In this document: positions 9,517 to 19,099 of the stretch, in pieces
Numbering within the stretch: position 1 is the stretch's first letter
Layout: each line of letters starts with the position of its first letter
From: Sphaerulina vaccinii
Taxonomy: Eukaryota > Ascomycota > Dothideomycetes > Mycosphaerellales > Mycosphaerellaceae
Direction of reading: 5' to 3'
Assembly (NCBI GenBank): GCA_022570795.1
Contig: JAKUDP010000016.1
Location: 248,001 to 312,000, forward strand
DNA length: 64,000 bases
Program-made: the position numbers and the translations under genes
Notes under the pieces: model-generated
Database searches by the model: none
Seen by the model: only the letters and a program-made list of their open reading frames with translations
What the model was told of the DNA's origin: nothing

Positions 9517-11070
9517 ATGATTGGACGTCCTCGGAATGCACAACTCGTGCTACTAATAGTCCTCTTCCTGATTTGCGTTCTATATCTTCACATTTATGTA
9601 AGTACACAGAAAGGGAACGATTCAACCAATCTGACTTCGAGACTGAATTGGCACATAGCAGAAACCGTTTGCCTGGCCATATGACTCCATCGCAGTCACA
9701 ATTCAAGGTCGAAACACGACAGGTACACTTCATGTAGTCCTGCTAGCAACGAAGCCGGACATCAACCTTTGCAAGACTCTACTATCCCTTGGGTCTTTGG
9801 GATATCCAGTACCGACGCTACTAGGATGGGACAAAACAGATGGGGCCAAGCAGCATATGTCTGGAGGCAGCCATCTTCTCAAGATCACGGATGGCGCGCC
9901 GTACTTCGCAGCACTACCACAGGACACTGATGATGATCTTGTTCTCGTGGCGGACGCATATGGTACTTTCAATTGGCATGCTGGCACACATTTCTTTTAC
10001 TAATGTCAATACTAGATGTCTGGCTTCAGCTCCCTCCCGAGATACTCGTCCAGCGATGGCACGATATTACGAGATCTGCAGATGGCAGACTGTCCAAACG
10101 CATGGGTGTACAGATCTCCAAATACGACTTGAAGCACTCTATTGTGTTCGGAGCCGGCAAGCGATGTACCCCTAATTTGCACCATACAGTGGCATGCTAT
10201 GCTGTGCCGGAGTCTCCATTGCCAAAGGATCTGTACGGTACTAATACAGACACGATCGTTGGCAAGAATCGCTGGTCGAGCTTACGACAACGTTATCTCA
10301 ATGCAGGCATTGCTATCGGGACTGTCTCGGATATGCGTCGAGTCTTCAGCCGTGCAAAAGAAAAGCTCTCCCAAGCTAAAGACCACGAAGACTTTGACAA
10401 CGGCTCGCATGAGTCGGACTTTGTGTATCGTGGCTCAGACCAGTCTGTCTGGAACACCATATTTGGCGAACAAGAATTCCAGCGCGAGGTACTGAGGCGG
10501 GAATGGAATAGCTCTGTCGAGCCGTCTTGGATGGAGGGTACGAAGATCAACGACCCCATCAACCCATCCTTCACTCACCAGACCATGGATAGGGCAGAGC
10601 CAGGTCAATATGAATTTGGCATAGCGCTGGATTATTGGTCTGAGATCACGCAACAGACAATCAATGCCGAACAAGATGCGCGCTTCTTGCAGTATTCGAG
10701 GCCATTCTCAGAGCAGATGAGAGTCTCGCCATTTGACTGCAAGCTGCGACTTAGTGAACTTGCTCCCGACCTTCAGCGAGCTTCGCCGCCATTCAATTCT
10801 ATCGGATATGCCAACACCTCATGGGCAGATATTCCGCTGTACGCCAACATATGTCTGGACTCCGTTCCTGTCATTGTGCATCACAATGGTATCAAGGCAG
10901 CTCGAGACATCATGTGGAATGAGTTCTGGGTCTCGAGCCTGCTGAAGTCGCTACATCAAAAGGACTTCTTCCGAGATCGAATCCTCGCTGTTGCTGATCA
11001 GAGGGAATTGCGAATGGAGGACCTTTGTCCTCCATCGATGCATGAGTCGATCTTTGGGGCAGTAATATAA
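9517..11070 (+). CDS. Type II membrane PLOD-like glycosyltransferase
   Basis: Three exons: 9517-9597, 9659-9962 and 10016-11070, for 479 residues. Intron 1 (61 bp) has GTAAGT and CATAG; intron 2 (53 bp) has GTACTT, a perfect actaatg branch and ACTAG. Both joins give continuous sense: HIY/QKPFAWPYDSIAV and VLVADAY/DVWLQLPPEIL. The N terminus is a signal anchor (LVLLIVLFLICVLYLHIYV). The pattern LHVVLLATKPDI, LVLVADAYDVW (acidic metal site), FGAGKRCTP, YLNAGIAIGTVSDM and DQSVWNTIFGEQEFQRE resembles the glycosyltransferase domain of procollagen lysyl hydroxylases and related fungal proteins. A role in adding sugar to secreted or wall proteins is inferred. Confidence 0.75.
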
Positions 11071-11291
11071 ATGATCAAACATGTCAGTCGGACGCAGCCG
11101 GCTATCATCTTCCAAAGCGTTTGGTAAGCTCTCCTAGCCGAGATTGGGCTACCACTATTTCACTCGACAATCTCCGTTCGTGGCTTTGTGTGGCTTGTGT
11201 CTACTCCCGATCCGGCTTCATCGGCTTTCCCTCTCTGACTACTACTGTCTTGCTCAGACTATTTTGCTATACACTACGCGTACAACTTGCA

Positions 11292-12329
11292 ATGAACTTG
11301 CATGAAGCTGAAGCATCACAGCATGGGCCAGATCAGGATCACAACCGCCAAGGAAGAGTCCTTGTTACAGGAGGTGCTGGCTTTATTGGATCACACCTAG
11401 TTGAAGCACTACTCCTGCAGAATATCGAAGTTGTCGTGATTGATAGCTTCGCAGTCGATGCTGAGAGAAAGCGACAGAATCTTGCAGAAACGAAGCTGGC
11501 AGTGGACCAGGGAGTTGCGACACTGACAGTCATCGACGGTGATCTCAACGATGATCACGTTCTGGAATCCATACCAGGAGTGTTCGACACAATCTACCAC
11601 CTCGCCGCACGTCCAGGAGTACGTCCGTCGATTGAAGATCCAGTGGCCTATGTGGAATGCAACGTCACAGCGACGACTCGGCTCCTACAATGGGCATCGC
11701 GTACGCAAAGCAAGTCCACACGTTTTGTCTTCGCATCATCCTCATCCGTATACGGGAACAGTCAAGAAGTGCCATTTGTTGAAGACAAGGGCGCAGATGC
11801 ACCTATATCACCTTACGCGGCATCAAAACGCGCGGCTGAGCTGATGTGTACCACGTTTAGCCAGCTCTATGGGATTCGTGCGGCCATCATGCGCTTGTTT
11901 ACGGTTTCTGGACGGCGACAGAGACCAGATTTGGCAATATGCAAGTTCATATCTCAAGTCATGAATGACGAGCCGGTTCATCTTTACGGAGATGGCTCCA
12001 CGATGCGAGATTATACACATGTGAGCGATATCGTTGCTGGCTTGATGTCTGCCAATTCATGGCTGCAGGGCTCGCCATCTGGTACCTGGGAGATCTTCAA
12101 TCTAGGTAGCGGTCGTGCGATTTCACTTCTTGAAATGGTGAAGGCGGTTGAGCGCGCAGTGGGACGTCCTGCACGGATCGTACATGATCGACGTCAACAA
12201 GGGGACGTGGAACGGACGTGGGCCAATATCGATAAGGCCGGAGCTAAACTTGGGTATCAAGCGAGAGTCAGTTTTCAAGATGGAGTGAATGATATGGTGG
12301 ACTGGCTTCGATCTGAGACACCGCCATAA
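11292..12329 (+). CDS. NAD-dependent UDP-sugar epimerase/dehydratase (UDP-glucuronate 4-epimerase-like)
   Basis: Single exon, 345 residues from the ATG at 11292; an in-frame ATG at 11121 would add 57 unlikely residues. It is a complete extended short-chain dehydrogenase: VLVTGGAGFIGSHL (GxxGxxG, residues 23-36), DGDLND, YHLAARPGVRPS, the FASSSSVYG serine region and the catalytic Y175-x3-K179 (SPYAASKRAAE), then LFTVSG, GDGSTMRDYTHVSDI and FNLGSGRAISL. The AARPGVRPS and MRDYTHVSDI blocks match UDP-glucuronate/UDP-glucose 4-epimerases. It would make a UDP-sugar donor in the cytosol for the neighbouring transferases. Lack of introns and the bacterial look of the motifs allow for horizontal transfer, which needs a tree. 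Confidence 0.85.
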   Translation: MNLHEAEASQHGPDQDHNRQGRVLVTGGAGFIGSHLVEALLLQNIEVVVIDSFAVDAERKRQNLAETKLAVDQGVATLTVIDGDLNDDHVLESIPGVFDTIYHLAARPGVRPSIEDPVAYVECNVTATTRLLQWASRTQSKSTRFVFASSSSVYGNSQEVPFVEDKGADAPISPYAASKRAAELMCTTFSQLYGIRAAIMRLFTVSGRRQRPDLAICKFISQVMNDEPVHLYGDGSTMRDYTHVSDIVAGLMSANSWLQGSPSGTWEIFNLGSGRAISLLEMVKAVERAVGRPARIVHDRRQQGDVERTWANIDKAGAKLGYQARVSFQDGVNDMVDWLRSETPP

Positions 12330-12546
12330 GAAGACATTCAGTATATTGTCGTACAACTCGCCATGTCGCGCACAATACCCACGAGGAGGTCCAGCAGCAT
12401 CATATCGCACCCACTGTTTGCTTCCATCACGCTCAACATAGATGTTCTCACTTCTTGCATATCACCGCACATGTCGTTCGACAGGAGTGGTCTTGTCCAC
12501 GACATACCATCTGCGCAGCGGTTCTTGATCATGTCTGAACATCTCG

Positions 12547-15048
12547 CTATAGAACGTGCTGAGTGAAGAATGTGAAGCCAGTCTTTAGCTCTCTCTCGAT
12601 GTGGGCAGGTGCCTTCTGACTCCAAGTAGGCTTCCAAGGATTGAACATTGCGTCCAGAGCATTCTCCAGCGCCGTTTCATCCATGGCTTCGTAGAGCTTG
12701 CCAGTCGCCCAGCCACGAGGATCATACCTTTTATCGGGCATGCGACTTGGAGCAACCTTCCGATCCTTCTTCCTGAGAGAGATGGCAGCGTGATCTCGAT
12801 TAACACGACCTTGATCGAGTGGCTTTGACTTGTCCGCTAAGTGCTCGACAACTCTCTCGAGATTCCACATCCTCTGATCAGTTCTACTGTATGAACCTGT
12901 GGAAGTGAAGGTGACAAGTGCAGCATCCCAAAGAATCTGGAATACTCCAGCATACAATCGGGGATTGGTGTCGGGCATTGTGGCCTTCCCCTGCGGTATT
13001 CTCGACAGTATTGAAGTCTTGCTGACACTTGCACTCTGCAGCGTAACGAACCTGTCCAGGAAGGCAACACAGTCGTGACCGAAGCTGATATGCTGTGTGT
13101 TCAAGTGGAGTTCATCCTGAGTATGGATGCCCTGCAACAACCACAACAGATCCATTGCTGACATAGTACCACTCGACCACCTAGCATTGAGGTCGGGTGA
13201 CTGCCATTCAGGCTGCTGCCCACCATTGGCACGCGTCCACTGTATGATAGCGCTGTAGTATACATTGCAATCAATCGCATCGTCCACATCCACAGTGCCT
13301 TGCTTGTGCGTGTTGCCCATAGAATAGAGCTCCCGGGATCCGAAGACTGGCCACTTTGGCACTGCTGTGCTAGAATCCTCGAAAGTGGGAAGCGCTGGCC
13401 TTTGACCTGATGTGATTGCGCTTAATACATCGATGCCAAGATCAGTGCTGAAATCAAGTGCCAACTGCCGGACGGTAGTAGCCTGCGTCAACGCTAGTCC
13501 AGCGAAAGATGATTCTCCCATCGCCATGCTCAGGACCGTAGAGAGGTCATTTGACTCAGAGAGGATCAATGGGTAGACCACTTGTGCTGCTCTATAAAGG
13601 TACGCGGATGCGAGAAGGTTGAAGTTTCTGTCGTAGATCTCGGAACCGCAGAGTTGTGTATGCAGCATAAGCTTTCTGGACTGGAACACAGCGAGCGTAG
13701 GCAGAAGACTCAGGAGGTCTTGCGGCAAGAAGAACCGATCGTTTGAATTCTCATCGATCTTCCAGCCCTTCTTGTTCTGCACTTGTGCATTGATGCTCAC
13801 AATAGAAGTGGTATCGATTGTGGTGCCATTTGGTGTGCGGATCTTGTCGTTCGAAGCGTGTACTGCGGCAAGTGGATGTGTGCTATAGGCGTTCGCATCT
13901 TCATAACAAGTGACGATCAAACACTTCGCCTCTATATAACCACGATCCGTCTGGCCACCCAGGAACTCCCACAAGTCCATGTACATCTGCGTTGCGCTGA
14001 TCATTGCGTAGGTGATCATCGGATCGAACGCAAGTCGAAGAAGACCAGCAGTATAGTGGTCCACACTGCTCATAATCTGTGAGTCTGCTGCGTTGGCCGT
14101 AGTCCGAGGGGTCACTCTTGGTTGGGCATACAGGACATCCTTCACATCATTGGCGACACCCATTAGAGCGTGAGAGAAAGCATGCGCTGGATAGGGAACG
14201 CTGTCCTTAGCACTCGTAGGAGTGTTCTTTTTGTTGTTCCACTGAAGTGTGAACTGGAGCACTTTGTGATACCGTTGCACAGCGCAGAATGCATCTATGC
14301 AAAGATTCTCGCGAGTTTGTGTGACCTCTGCGTCTGTGTCTGGTGGCGCTGTGAATGATTCATTGTAATACGCTATCGGATCTTCATATTTCTCTGGCGC
14401 CCCTTTCTCTTGCCACTCGCGATCGATAAGTTGTAGGATGTGAATAGCAGCATCGAAAACCTGCATAAACACTGGAAATGTAAGCCTGCCTTGTTGATAT
14501 AGCTGCGTGCTGTCCTTGATGGAGGCTCGCACATCTGCCATTTCCAGCTCGCGTGACAGTATGGCATTCTGCATGCGAGCGTTCCTTGCATCTTCGTCGA
14601 CAGGTGGTGTGGCTGGAGTGCGTGTGTCGACTGGTATGAGGCTCTCATCGCCTGCGAGCTGGAGCTTGCTGAATGCGGTCTGGCATATAGGAACGTCTGA
14701 GCTAGCTCTCTTCGCCACCTCGGCCTCCAATACATCTAGTGCTGCTTGACAGTCGTCGGCAAATGCAGCATGTGTCGCATTGCTTGATGCCAAATCCGGT
14801 CTTTGCGTAGTGAAACGAAGTCCAACTTTTCTCCGGCCTTGTATTGCATTTCTTGCGGCTTCCAAGATATTCGTGGGTATCTCGATCGGTGGCACTTCAA
14901 TGACTATCCAGGTAGCTTGGTTCTGCAATGAAATAGAGTCGTCGACATCGTAGCCAGCAGCTTCGCACTTGGTTTTCAGCCAGCCTGTAACCACGTCTGA
15001 TGCGCGCTTATATTGCTGATAATCGGATTCGCGAGGACCACTTGCCAT
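12547..15048 (-). CDS. DUF6604-like protein, paralogue A (intact)
   Basis: One exon, 833 residues from the ATG at 15048. The N terminus (SDYQQYKRASDVVTGWLKTK, then AGYDV) resembles the fungal DUF6604 domain opening (YxxYKxxTxxVxxWL). The body is helical with YTAGLLRLAFD, MISATQMYMDLWEFLGG, LQSRKLM-like VFQSRKLMLHTQLCGSEIYD, LLASAYLYRAAQV, AMDLLWLLQGIHTQDELHL and HISFGHDCVAFLDRF. The same blocks recur in the same order in the two genes downstream, so this is one of three tandem copies. No catalytic motif is visible and the function of the family is unknown. Confidence 0.75.
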   Translation of the reverse strand: MASGPRESDYQQYKRASDVVTGWLKTKCEAAGYDVDDSISLQNQATWIVIEVPPIEIPTNILEAARNAIQGRRKVGLRFTTQRPDLASSNATHAAFADDCQAALDVLEAEVAKRASSDVPICQTAFSKLQLAGDESLIPVDTRTPATPPVDEDARNARMQNAILSRELEMADVRASIKDSTQLYQQGRLTFPVFMQVFDAAIHILQLIDREWQEKGAPEKYEDPIAYYNESFTAPPDTDAEVTQTRENLCIDAFCAVQRYHKVLQFTLQWNNKKNTPTSAKDSVPYPAHAFSHALMGVANDVKDVLYAQPRVTPRTTANAADSQIMSSVDHYTAGLLRLAFDPMITYAMISATQMYMDLWEFLGGQTDRGYIEAKCLIVTCYEDANAYSTHPLAAVHASNDKIRTPNGTTIDTTSIVSINAQVQNKKGWKIDENSNDRFFLPQDLLSLLPTLAVFQSRKLMLHTQLCGSEIYDRNFNLLASAYLYRAAQVVYPLILSESNDLSTVLSMAMGESSFAGLALTQATTVRQLALDFSTDLGIDVLSAITSGQRPALPTFEDSSTAVPKWPVFGSRELYSMGNTHKQGTVDVDDAIDCNVYYSAIIQWTRANGGQQPEWQSPDLNARWSSGTMSAMDLLWLLQGIHTQDELHLNTQHISFGHDCVAFLDRFVTLQSASVSKTSILSRIPQGKATMPDTNPRLYAGVFQILWDAALVTFTSTGSYSRTDQRMWNLERVVEHLADKSKPLDQGRVNRDHAAISLRKKDRKVAPSRMPDKRYDPRGWATGKLYEAMDETALENALDAMFNPWKPTWSQKAPAHIERELKTGFTFFTQHVL

Positions 15049-15506
15049 GATCGTTGTGGGCGACACACACTCTCATGTGGGAGGGGTCGCCCATGGTATC
15101 ATTGGCAAGCGGTCTGTTTACAGGAGTGTATTTCTCATTCCAATTTCCAGTGGAATGTAGCTGTCAAAATACCACGAGGACTTTGTGTCAATTCCAGCAC
15201 CAAGCACAAGAAAGATTTGGACGAGAAACCTTCAATGTATTCCTTGTACATGAACGAACCGGGAAGACGGCTGCCAGCCGATCAGAATTGCGAGCTTTAT
15301 AAACGTGCTGAAATCCACTGCGCGATGCTTGGAATGTCGATATCCTGTACGACTCCACGTTTCTTGAAGCACCAAGGAGCTCATCGGATCTGCAATGCCA
15401 CAATCACCTTGGTAAAGTTGTTGGAGAGATGCAGAGCGAGGTAATATGGCTCAACCTTTTGTCATTCCCAGGACAAGGTACATAGTCAAACTCCAACGCT
15501 GCGCCC
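15049..15506. other. Spacer between paralogues A and B
   Basis: 458 bp. A plus-strand frame (15013-15444) runs across it but overlaps the start of paralogue A antisense and has no recognisable content. It presumably holds the promoter of paralogue A and the end of paralogue B. Confidence 0.5.
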
Positions 15507-18064
15507 TTACAATGGCATAGTCTCGAGAGGGCCATTAAAGCTCCTGTTAAAGTACACCAAGCCATCCCGCGTCGCTGCGGGCGTCAGCTTCCACATTGTA
15601 GGCGTTGGCTTGCCATCGGCTCCTCGAAAGTATGAGAAAGCCCCTTTGAGCGTGGCAGACATGGTCGTTGGGGTGTTGTTATCTGTCCTGGTGGCAGCAC
15701 GGTCTAGCAATTGGATGTAAGCTGGTTCGGACAGAAATGTCCCAGTCCTACCGATGGCGAAAAGGTTAAGAGGCCATCGGATAGCAGGCTTGAGCCGAAG
15801 CGGAATGTCAGGTCCACAGTTGCGGTTCGCACGATCAATCGCAAACCCGTCACTTGTTCCGAGCTCCTTCTCCAGTAGTTGGCCAAATTGCCAAAGTCCA
15901 GGGTATTTCGATTCTGGTTCTGTCCTTACTCCGAGCACCGCATTCCATATGATCCTATGGGCCACGCGATAGAGCTCACGGCCGGGTGGTTGCTGCTCTT
16001 TAGGGAAACTCCACGGTAATTCATTCCACATCCATGTAAGGCTTGTCATGGCGAGGCTGACGTGACGCACATTAAGATCGACCTCATCTTTCACATAAAT
16101 GTCTTCTAACAGCTGTAAAAGCTGAACTGGTGCGATTGCGTTCTTGTCCCAGGCTTCTCGCAAGCTATCATTAATGATAGTACGGTCTGCACCAGACACG
16201 TACCACCGGCCAATGGCCGGACGATACATGCTAGAGGCCGAGTTACTGTCTTTATTCAACGACTGCCGATTAAACGATACAGGATGCTTCCACGCTGCTA
16301 CCTGTCTTGCGGTAGTGGCGGAGCTGGGCAAGGTCGGACACACTCCGGGCGTGATTTGTTCTGCGGGAACTCCTAGGCTTATTTAAAAGGACCTTGCGAT
16401 TTGCTGCAACATCGCATCGGGCGTGCTTAGGCTGGTGATTACGACGTCCGTGTCTGGATATCTTGATAGTTTACGCAAAGCAGAACTCCTTGGCTGACGT
16501 CGGAGCACGAATTCCAGGTCTCTCCAATCACGACGAACGAGCGACGCTTGCGCTTTGGCTGCTCGATACAGGTGGACACATGTAAGCAGCATGTGATTGT
16601 TAGTGTAGAGATGTCCTGCAATGCTACGCCTCTGTGCTTGGACACTTCTTAACTGACGCAATGCAAGCATTGGCAACGCACAGGGTACGTCTTCCGGCAG
16701 GAAGGCAGCACTGTCGCTCCATTGCTTGTGTCTCGATGCTTCATCGAGCACCCAGCCTTTCGCTTGATTCCGGTCGTTGACCAGTCCGGTGTTCACTATA
16801 GATTTCAAGGGATGCCGGGGCGTCACAATGTTGGGTGGCAAACGAAGGTGTTCCCCGAAGTCGTCTATGTCCTCCTCGTCCTCATCGGTGTCCTCATCGT
16901 CCTCATCCCAATTGTCATGATCGCGCTGGTACTCAGCGAGGTCCCATCACAACGCGGGATCTCCAAGTTTGCGTGACAGAATCCGCGGCCCATGTCGCCC
17001 TTTAGGGCGTCCCATACATCCATATACATCTGTGTGGCGCTAACCAGATAGAAATATATGAAGCCATCCTTGGCGAGCGTGACAAGTCCGCACGTATAAT
17101 TGTCCAGACTGCGACGCAAATGCTCATCAACAAGGCCGTTGACACTGCTCAGCCGTAGCAAGTCCAGGAAAAGAGAAAGCAGTGTCTGTGCGGCGCGATG
17201 CGTGGGATATGGAACGGCGTCAAGCGCAGCTGGTTTGCTCTTTTTGGTTGGTGATATGGTTTGCATAGTATGGCGTGCCCAGTGCAAGGCGCAAAACGCA
17301 TCAATGCATAAATCGTCGTGACGAGGGCTTCTTCCACCATCCCGAGACAAGTACTTTGTTTGGTCGATGGACTGGACCAGTTGTTCATAGGTCAGTCCCG
17401 GCTTCTTTTGCCCTCTTCGAAATTCGAGGTCGAGGAGGTTCATAATATGGACAGCACTGTCAATCAATCTCATGACAGCAGCTAACGTAAGCTCTCCTGA
17501 GACGTATCTGTCGAGCGCGCCTTTGACGTAGTTGCGCACGTCTTGACACTGCGTTACCATGTCCCAAAGACCAAAGCCTTTGACAGACACACCTTTCACA
17601 GTGTAATCGATGTCTCTGTCAGGGACCTCCAGCACATCATCGCATTCAGCAAAAGATCTCTCGACGTCGGCGCGATCGACTCCTGGCTTAGGGGCACTAT
17701 CTTTAGCGCATCGGTCAAATTCCTCCTTCAGGATCGTTCGAACATCTATCAAGGTATCGCGGAATACTCTGTGCCGATCATTGGATGCCAGAAGTTCCGT
17801 ATCACTGCTGCCATCTGCAAGCGCAGCATACCAATCAATAAATATCGATCGGCCGTCTATTGCTGTACGTGCTGCCCGAAGCATGGACCCTTCGACGGTA
17901 ATCTTCCTCGAGCTGGCAATGCTGCGTGCCCAGGGCACGAGATCGGCCACATCAACTGTGTCATCCACCCTCTTTTTGGGCCCCTCTCTCTGTAGCCAGT
18001 CGACTAGATAGTTTGTCCATTTCTTGTACCTCTTGTAGATATCGTCTGGTGGTGCGTCCGCCAT
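15507..18064 (-). pseudogene. DUF6604-like paralogue B, disrupted by a frameshift and an in-frame stop
   Basis: The 5' part (18064-16865) starts at an ATG (MADAPPDDIYKRYKKWTNYL) and follows paralogues A and C up to MGRGFC. Near 16930-16950 the homologous frame moves: sense resumes in another frame with WDLAEYQRDHDN and an acidic linker, then GWVLDE, CALPMLALRQLR, LLTCVHLYRAAKA. At 16383-16385 a TAA interrupts the same frame where A has DFSTDLG and C has EYTADLG (here SF, stop, ISLG). Sense then continues to 15507 (WYVSGADRT, VKDEVDLNVRHVSLA, YRVAHRIIWNAVLG). No GT-AG pair of realistic length removes either lesion (only 20-22 bp candidates). It therefore looks like a recently decayed copy, or carries sequence errors. 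Confidence 0.8.
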
Positions 18065-19099
18065 GAGTGATCAGCTGCTTAGTTGCAATCGAGGCTGCGT
18101 GTATGCAGCAAGACCTTTCCACGTCCATGACCAGCATTGTTTGCAGCAGTCTACACTCCAGACGATACTGAGGAATGCAAACGACAGAAGCCCATTGTGC
18201 CACCTCATGTGAGGAATGCTGGCTTCTTCTGTACCCGTAACGATCATGATCGCATCCGACGACTGCGACAGTACGTTGTATGGAGAAGCAGTGGGCGAAG
18301 CGAAAATCCAAGATAGCTAAGATCATCTCGCCATACTTGGCAGTCGAAAGAGTGCACATTGCCACGAAATCTTTCCATCGGCGTCGCGATTGAGGTGCCA
18401 TGAAAAGTCCCATAAGCGACTCTCGTGCCTGATTGACAGTATGGCAGTTCGATGACTACCTGTGTCCCGACTCAGACGTCGTCTGGTACAGATTGACCAG
18501 AGGTGATCTTCTGACTTCTCGATACAGCGCCCGCTTCCACGGTAGCTAGCTTTCTTGAGGGACATCCCAGGGCTGTTGTTCGCCCATCCTTGACACCCAG
18601 ACTTCGTAGGCTATCGTGATGCTACATCACGAGCTGCACCATTTTGCTCGTTTGTCCGCACGCGACGCGTTTTCGCTTCCCGCCATCGTGATCGAAAGAC
18701 AATCCAGCGAGAAATCAGACTGCATTCATATCTTAGCATCACCGGCAGCTCCAAGTCTCGTGTTGTAATGTCGTTGTTGTTGATGATGGCGATGATAATG
18801 TTACTGTTGTTGCTCAAGAAGCAGTGTTCATTCGAGCGCGAGAAGTCGCGATGGACTCTTTCGCGCCAAGACTTTTGCCACAAAACATCACGTCCCCATC
18901 ATATTAGTATACTTTCAGGAATACTATCGTAAGTGGGCATACGGTGTACTTGCTGGATACGATATGAAAAGACAGCAATACGATTAAGACTACTAAGAAG
19001 TCTACGAAAAGCACAATTCCCAACACCATAACCATTATTCATTATCCTCATCAGTCACAAATGCCATTATTCTCTACTCGTCTACATCTCCACGCACAC
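18065..19099. other. 1.0-kb spacer between paralogues B and C
   Basis: No supported gene. It contains a simple-sequence patch near 18768-18815 (gttgttgttgatgatggcga and related trinucleotides) and an AT-rich 3' flank at 18890-19060. Confidence 0.5.

Noticed and set aside
15013..15444. 143-codon plus-strand frame
   Set aside because: Partly antisense to the start of DUF6604-like paralogue A and without recognisable features.
16375..16400. A 20-bp GT..AG segment spanning the TAA of paralogue B
   Set aside because: Too short to splice, and removing it would shift the frame.
16920..16950. A 22-bp GT..AG segment that might act as an intron and rescue paralogue B
   Set aside because: Far shorter than any functional spliceosomal intron here (minimum about 46 bp) and without a branch site.
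15507..18064. RIP (repeat-induced point mutation) as the cause of the broken paralogue
   Set aside because: RIP would leave many C-to-T changes and TpA-rich sequence; the copy keeps normal composition and only two lesions.
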